A program made the position numbers and the translations under genes. The notes beneath the pieces are model-generated. The model worked only from the letters and a program-made list of their open reading frames with translations. It was not told the DNA's origin and did not search any database. Shown piece by piece: positions 8,060-10,641 of a DNA stretch of 10,641 nt. This stretch comes from Sphingomonas sp. (GTDB lineage Bacteria > Pseudomonadota > Alphaproteobacteria > Sphingomonadales > Sphingomonadaceae). Numbering within the stretch: the stretch's first letter is position 1; each line of letters begins with the position of its first letter. The stretch spans positions 1 to 10,641 of the forward strand of contig JASLBO010000286.1 in assembly GCA_030146605.1 (NCBI GenBank), written 5' to 3'.

Positions 8060-8265
8060 GGCACGTCCGCTGCTTCGGCTGACGACGCGTCGTGCTCCAG
8101 GTCCTCGGTCAGCACCTGGATCGCCCCCGAGATGCGCAGCAGGGTCTCGCGCAATTTCCGGGCCTCCTCTTCGAGCTGATCGAGCCGTTCGGTCCCGCGC
8201 TCGAACTGCTCCTTCAGTTCGCCCAGCCGCGCGTCGAGGCGCTCGCGCATCAACGGCGGCATCAC
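8056..8265 (-). CDS. Small coiled-coil protein between fibre and baseplate genes
   Basis: This 69-aa protein of unknown family is strongly helical. Residues about 6-58 are charged with regularly spaced Leu/Ile (RLDARLGELKEQ, RLDQLEEEARKLRETLLRI), as in a coiled coil, followed by a short acidic Ala-rich tail. It has no signal peptide. The GTG at 8265 is preferred because GAGGAG (8274-8279) lies 8 nt upstream; it gives a 4-nt GTGA overlap with the fibre stop. The ATG at 8262, one codon later, is the alternative and would give 68 aa. Its end overlaps the baseplate start (ATGA). Overlap at both ends suggests fixed stoichiometry with its neighbours. Possible roles are a fibre-attachment or trimerisation adaptor, or an assembly chaperone, but nothing in the sequence proves either. 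Confidence 0.75.
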   Translation of the reverse strand: MMPPLMRERLDARLGELKEQFERGTERLDQLEEEARKLRETLLRISGAIQVLTEDLEHDASSAEAADVP

Positions 8266-9803
8266 GCGGGACGCTCCTCGAGCGTGCCGAGCCGCCGCTC
8301 GAGCGCCGAGATCGTGCCGGCCTGATCGCGCACCACGCGAGTCAATGCCGCGACGATATGCGACAGGAAAACGCCGTCATGTCCCGGCGTGGTGACGGCA
8401 TCGGGACAATCCTCCGCGATGAAGCCGAGATGGGTCGCCGCGGGATCATCCTTCCAGTGGAACGTCACAGGGTCGAGCGCATCGACGATTGCTCCCGCTT
8501 CCTCGCCGGAGACTGGACGGATATTGTCCTTGAGCACCGCAGACGAAGGCTGAATCAGGCGTGTGATGAAGGTATTTCCGTCGATGCGTGTCGACGGCCA
8601 ATCGCCCCCGTAGTTGAGCACGAGGATGCCGGTATCGTCGACAAGGGCGCGCCCCGGCTGCGAACGTCGGCCGGGAAAGCCGCCGATATAGAAGTCCGCA
8701 CACCGCACCGTGCCGTTGAAGGATGCTGCAACATCGAGTTTGTTCAGGGTCCCGACATAGGCGATGTTGCCGGCGCCGGGATTGACCCAGCCGCCGGCGC
8801 CGCCGACGTTGAGCGAGTTGGGGCCGAGCAGGCCGGGCGTGTGGACTCCTTCGGTGAATTGGCCGTCCTGGTTGAGGCGCAGCCACCCGTCATTGCCGCG
8901 AAAGGCGTGTTTCCCCTGCAGCGCGATGTCGCCCGCCACATCCAGCTTGTTGACCGGAGTCCGTGTGCCGATGCCGACGCTCCCCGCGGGCATCAGCGCG
9001 ATATGATCGTCCGCGTCGTTCGAAATGCCGATCTCGAGCGTCATCGATTCCCCGCTGCGCGCGAAATAGCGCATCCACGCGCTGTCTCCGCTGCCGCCGC
9101 CGGGATCGGGCGGGAACACGATGCCTCCGCTCGTCCCCGCGGAGGGCGTGAAGGCGGCGTTGACGCGCAGCGGCAGCGACGACGTGATCCCGCTTTCGGC
9201 GATCGTGAACTTGTCGATATTGGCGAGCCGCAGCCGGAGGACGGAGGGCGAGTTGAGGAAGGTCACGCCGGCGTCCACAGCAGAGCCCTGCGCCAGCGCG
9301 TAATTGCCGGGCAGCGTCTGGTCGAGCGTGCTGACCCCCACGAAACCGTAGCGCGGATCGGCGGGAAAGGGCCCGACCGACATGACCCCGGCACGAACCC
9401 GGCCGGCGACCTCGAGCTTGTCCTTAGGCTCGATCGTGCCGATCCCGACATTCCCGTTTGCGGCGTCGATGGTCAGGCAGGGGGTGCCGTTGGCGTCGAG
9501 CACGCTCCAGCCAAGCCGTGCCGTGGCGGGATTGGCGGGTACCGAGCGTGCCTTCAGCGCGACGGACCAGGCCGGATCGGCATCCGCGAAGGACAGATAG
9601 AAATTGACCGCGCGCTTGAGGCTGGTGTCGTCTCCGGCCGCCTCGATGCTCAGCGGGTCGCCGGCGTTCTTGTAGACCCCGTCGTCGCGCTGGTTGATCC
9701 CGCTGTCGATCAGCTGCGCGAATTGCTGTTCGGTCGGGATCGCATTCTTGGCGAAATAGGTCTTCAGCGCGCTGCGTGGCCGCTTGTTCTCGTTCATTTG
9801 CAT
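8262..9803 (-). CDS. Tail fibre with C-terminal peptidase S74 intramolecular chaperone
   Basis: This 513-aa protein is the likely receptor-binding fibre of the particle. The N-terminal segment (RSALKTYFAKNAIPTEQQFAQLIDS, 10-34, read in two parts: RSALKTYF and PTEQQFAQLIDS) resembles the anchor of fibre proteins in other injection-system loci. The shaft carries GNVGIGTIEPKDKLEVAG (117-134) and GSVGIGTRTPVNKLDVAG (274-291), plus a worn copy NKLDVA (354-359), a motif typical of trimeric phage fibres. The C-terminus is an S74 (endosialidase-type) chaperone: SSAVLKDNI (420-428) and HLGFIAEDCP (458-467). Ser420 and Lys425 keep the spacing of the known self-cleaving Ser/Lys pair, so cleavage after Ser420 would release about 93 residues once the trimer has folded. 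ATG 9803 has GAGAGGAA upstream; a second ATG at 9797 is possible. It follows the J-like gene by 13 nt. Confidence 0.88.
   Translation of the reverse strand: MQMNENKRPRSALKTYFAKNAIPTEQQFAQLIDSGINQRDDGVYKNAGDPLSIEAAGDDTSLKRAVNFYLSFADADPAWSVALKARSVPANPATARLGWSVLDANGTPCLTIDAANGNVGIGTIEPKDKLEVAGRVRAGVMSVGPFPADPRYGFVGVSTLDQTLPGNYALAQGSAVDAGVTFLNSPSVLRLRLANIDKFTIAESGITSSLPLRVNAAFTPSAGTSGGIVFPPDPGGGSGDSAWMRYFARSGESMTLEIGISNDADDHIALMPAGSVGIGTRTPVNKLDVAGDIALQGKHAFRGNDGWLRLNQDGQFTEGVHTPGLLGPNSLNVGGAGGWVNPGAGNIAYVGTLNKLDVAASFNGTVRCADFYIGGFPGRRSQPGRALVDDTGILVLNYGGDWPSTRIDGNTFITRLIQPSSAVLKDNIRPVSGEEAGAIVDALDPVTFHWKDDPAATHLGFIAEDCPDAVTTPGHDGVFLSHIVAALTRVVRDQAGTISALERRLGTLEERPA
8274..8279 (-). promoter_or_regulatory. 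Ribosome binding site for the coiled-coil gene
   Basis: GAGGAG on the minus strand lies 8 nt before GTG 8265 and 11 nt before ATG 8262, inside the last codons of the fibre gene. The spacing favours the GTG as start. Confidence 0.5.
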
Positions 9804-9808
9804 GTCTG

Positions 9809-9816
9809 TTCCTCTC
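9809..9816 (-). promoter_or_regulatory. Ribosome binding site for the fibre gene
   Basis: GAGAGGAA on the minus strand directly follows the TGA of the J-like gene; its AGGA core ends 6 nt before ATG 9803. It is the strongest Shine-Dalgarno match seen in the operon and sits at its only true gap of more than 2 nt. This suggests the fibre is translated independently and perhaps at a higher level than the genes after it. Confidence 0.6.
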
Positions 9817-10641
9817 TCACGAAACGACGAGATCGAGCTCGATCTTCATGTAGCCGATGCCGGTGAAGCGTTGTTCGACGAAGACGCTGTCGTCGATGAT
9901 GTCGATTTCGTGCTGCGGCGCGGGCGTCAGGACGGCGTCGGCACGGGATGAAGAAGCGGCCTCGCCGCCGCCGGGGCCGGGGCGGTATTCGCTGCCGTCA
10001 TCGCTTTGGAACAACCGGCAGCCGCCGACGAAGTCGACATAGGGTAAACCATCGATGAACGCGACGAGCGCAGTAGCGTCGATGCGCTGGCCGAGGACGA
10101 TCTCGGCGCCCTCTTCGAAGGCCCAGGGCGCTAGATGGCGGTTGATCGCATCGTTGAGCCGGCGCTTCTCGAACGCGATGTCGCCCTGCGAGCGGAACCG
10201 CACACCCAGGCGGGCCCGGACGCGGACGAAATGCGGGTGGCCAACCGTGATACTGGCCACCGACGGGGCAAGCGGCTGGAGATAGTCCCGCACTTCGTCG
10301 AGCAGGCTGCTCGGCGCGCGCGGGGTCAGCGGGTCAGCGAGGCGGCGCGCCTGAATATCGGGTACGATGATGAGGCGGACGCAGCCAAGCCCGTCCGCAA
10401 TCGTGGCGGGCAAGCATTTGACCTTGTGCACGTCGGGGAAGCGGGCGAGCACGAGATGTTCGTAATCCCAGGGGGTGAGTGCGCGCCCCTTGTGGCGCAG
10501 CCGCTCGCCCGCGCGGACCCGGAAGCCGGCGTCGCTTTCGGCCGGCGCTCCGCCGAAGCTGGGATAGGGCTGGACGACCTTGAGCAGCCCGGGTGCGCTA
10601 TCCGCGATCGCGCGGATCGTCGCGGGGGGCAGCGGGGCGGC
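9817..10641 (-). CDS. Large baseplate J/gp6-like protein, C-terminal part (runs off the window)
   Basis: The frame is open to the right edge, leaving the last 274 residues of a longer protein. The segment GERLRHKGRALTPWDYEHLV (45-64), then ARFPDVHKVKCLP, is a strong mark of the large baseplate J-like proteins of eCIS loci (ERLRHK.RA.T.WDYE.LVL..FP...KVKCL). It is followed by the usual tail: LLDEVRDYLQPLAP, HPHFVRVRARLGVRFR, RRLNDAINRHLAPWAFEEGAEI, with the final stretch read as LNDAINRHLAPWAF and EEGAEIVLGQRI, and LPYVDFVGGCRLF. This type of protein forms wedges around the central hub, by analogy with T4 gp6. A GTG at 10452 could be mistaken for a start, but the family homology continues upstream of it, so the gene clearly begins outside the window. 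It may be the Afp11- or the Afp12-type protein. Confidence 0.85.
   Translation of the reverse strand, partial: AAPLPPATIRAIADSAPGLLKVVQPYPSFGGAPAESDAGFRVRAGERLRHKGRALTPWDYEHLVLARFPDVHKVKCLPATIADGLGCVRLIIVPDIQARRLADPLTPRAPSSLLDEVRDYLQPLAPSVASITVGHPHFVRVRARLGVRFRSQGDIAFEKRRLNDAINRHLAPWAFEEGAEIVLGQRIDATALVAFIDGLPYVDFVGGCRLFQSDDGSEYRPGPGGGEAASSSRADAVLTPAPQHEIDIIDDSVFVEQRFTGIGYMKIELDLVVS

Noticed and set aside
7911..9866. A 651-codon open frame on the plus strand opposite the fibre and baseplate genes
   Set aside because: It is antisense to two genes with clear family motifs, its translation is Arg/Ala-rich without any recognisable domain, and long antisense open frames are expected at this G+C content.
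9817..10452. A complete 211-aa gene starting at GTG 10452
   Set aside because: Conserved baseplate J-like sequence (LRHKGRALTPWDYE) continues in the same frame upstream to the window edge, so this is only the tail of a longer protein.
1070..10641. A prophage or a classical type VI secretion cluster
   Set aside because: No capsid, terminase, integrase or lysis genes and no TssB/C/K/M genes are visible; the ATPase has a single AAA module unlike ClpV, and the tape-measure and ATPase pair is typical of eCIS.

Overview
The window looks like the chromosome of a high-G+C alphaproteobacterium, most likely a sphingomonad. The case rests on three things: the codon use, a TonB-dependent receptor of the kind common in Sphingomonadales, and one copy of the dispersed palindromic repeat whose translation reads WVPAFAG(V/M)T. 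The genus cannot be fixed from the sequence alone.

Layout. Bases 1-955 (+ strand) hold the 3' part of a TonB-dependent outer-membrane receptor, interrupted by an in-frame TAA at 260-262. Bases 956-1069 are a short convergent intergenic region with the dispersed repeat (about 1003-1040) and a stem-loop (1039-1066). Everything from 1070 to the right edge is one minus-strand operon. In transcription order it holds: the C-terminal part of a large baseplate J/gp6-like protein (running off the window), a trimeric tail fibre ending in a peptidase S74 self-cleaving chaperone, a 69-aa coiled-coil protein, a second baseplate protein of 680 aa, a 626-aa protein with about five degenerate beta-type repeats, a contractile injection system tape-measure protein (Afp14-like), and an AAA+ ATPase (Afp15-like). 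Four of the five junctions after the fibre gene are overlaps and the fifth is a 2-nt gap. The fibre gene follows the J-like gene by 13 nt.

How the genes fit together. An Afp14-type tape measure, an Afp15-type AAA+ ATPase and J/gp6-type baseplate proteins together mark a phage-tail-derived contractile injection system of the eCIS type (related to the antifeeding prophage, PVC and MAC particles), not a phage or a classical T6SS. This window carries the 3' half of the locus: baseplate periphery, receptor-binding fibre, length control and assembly ATPase. Sheath, tube, spike, hub, cap and cargo genes would be expected to the right of base 10641 and are not visible. The fibre, the coiled-coil protein and the repeat-rich protein are the least standard parts and the best places to look for new biology.

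Limits: all family assignments come from recognising motifs by eye. No database or structure search was run.
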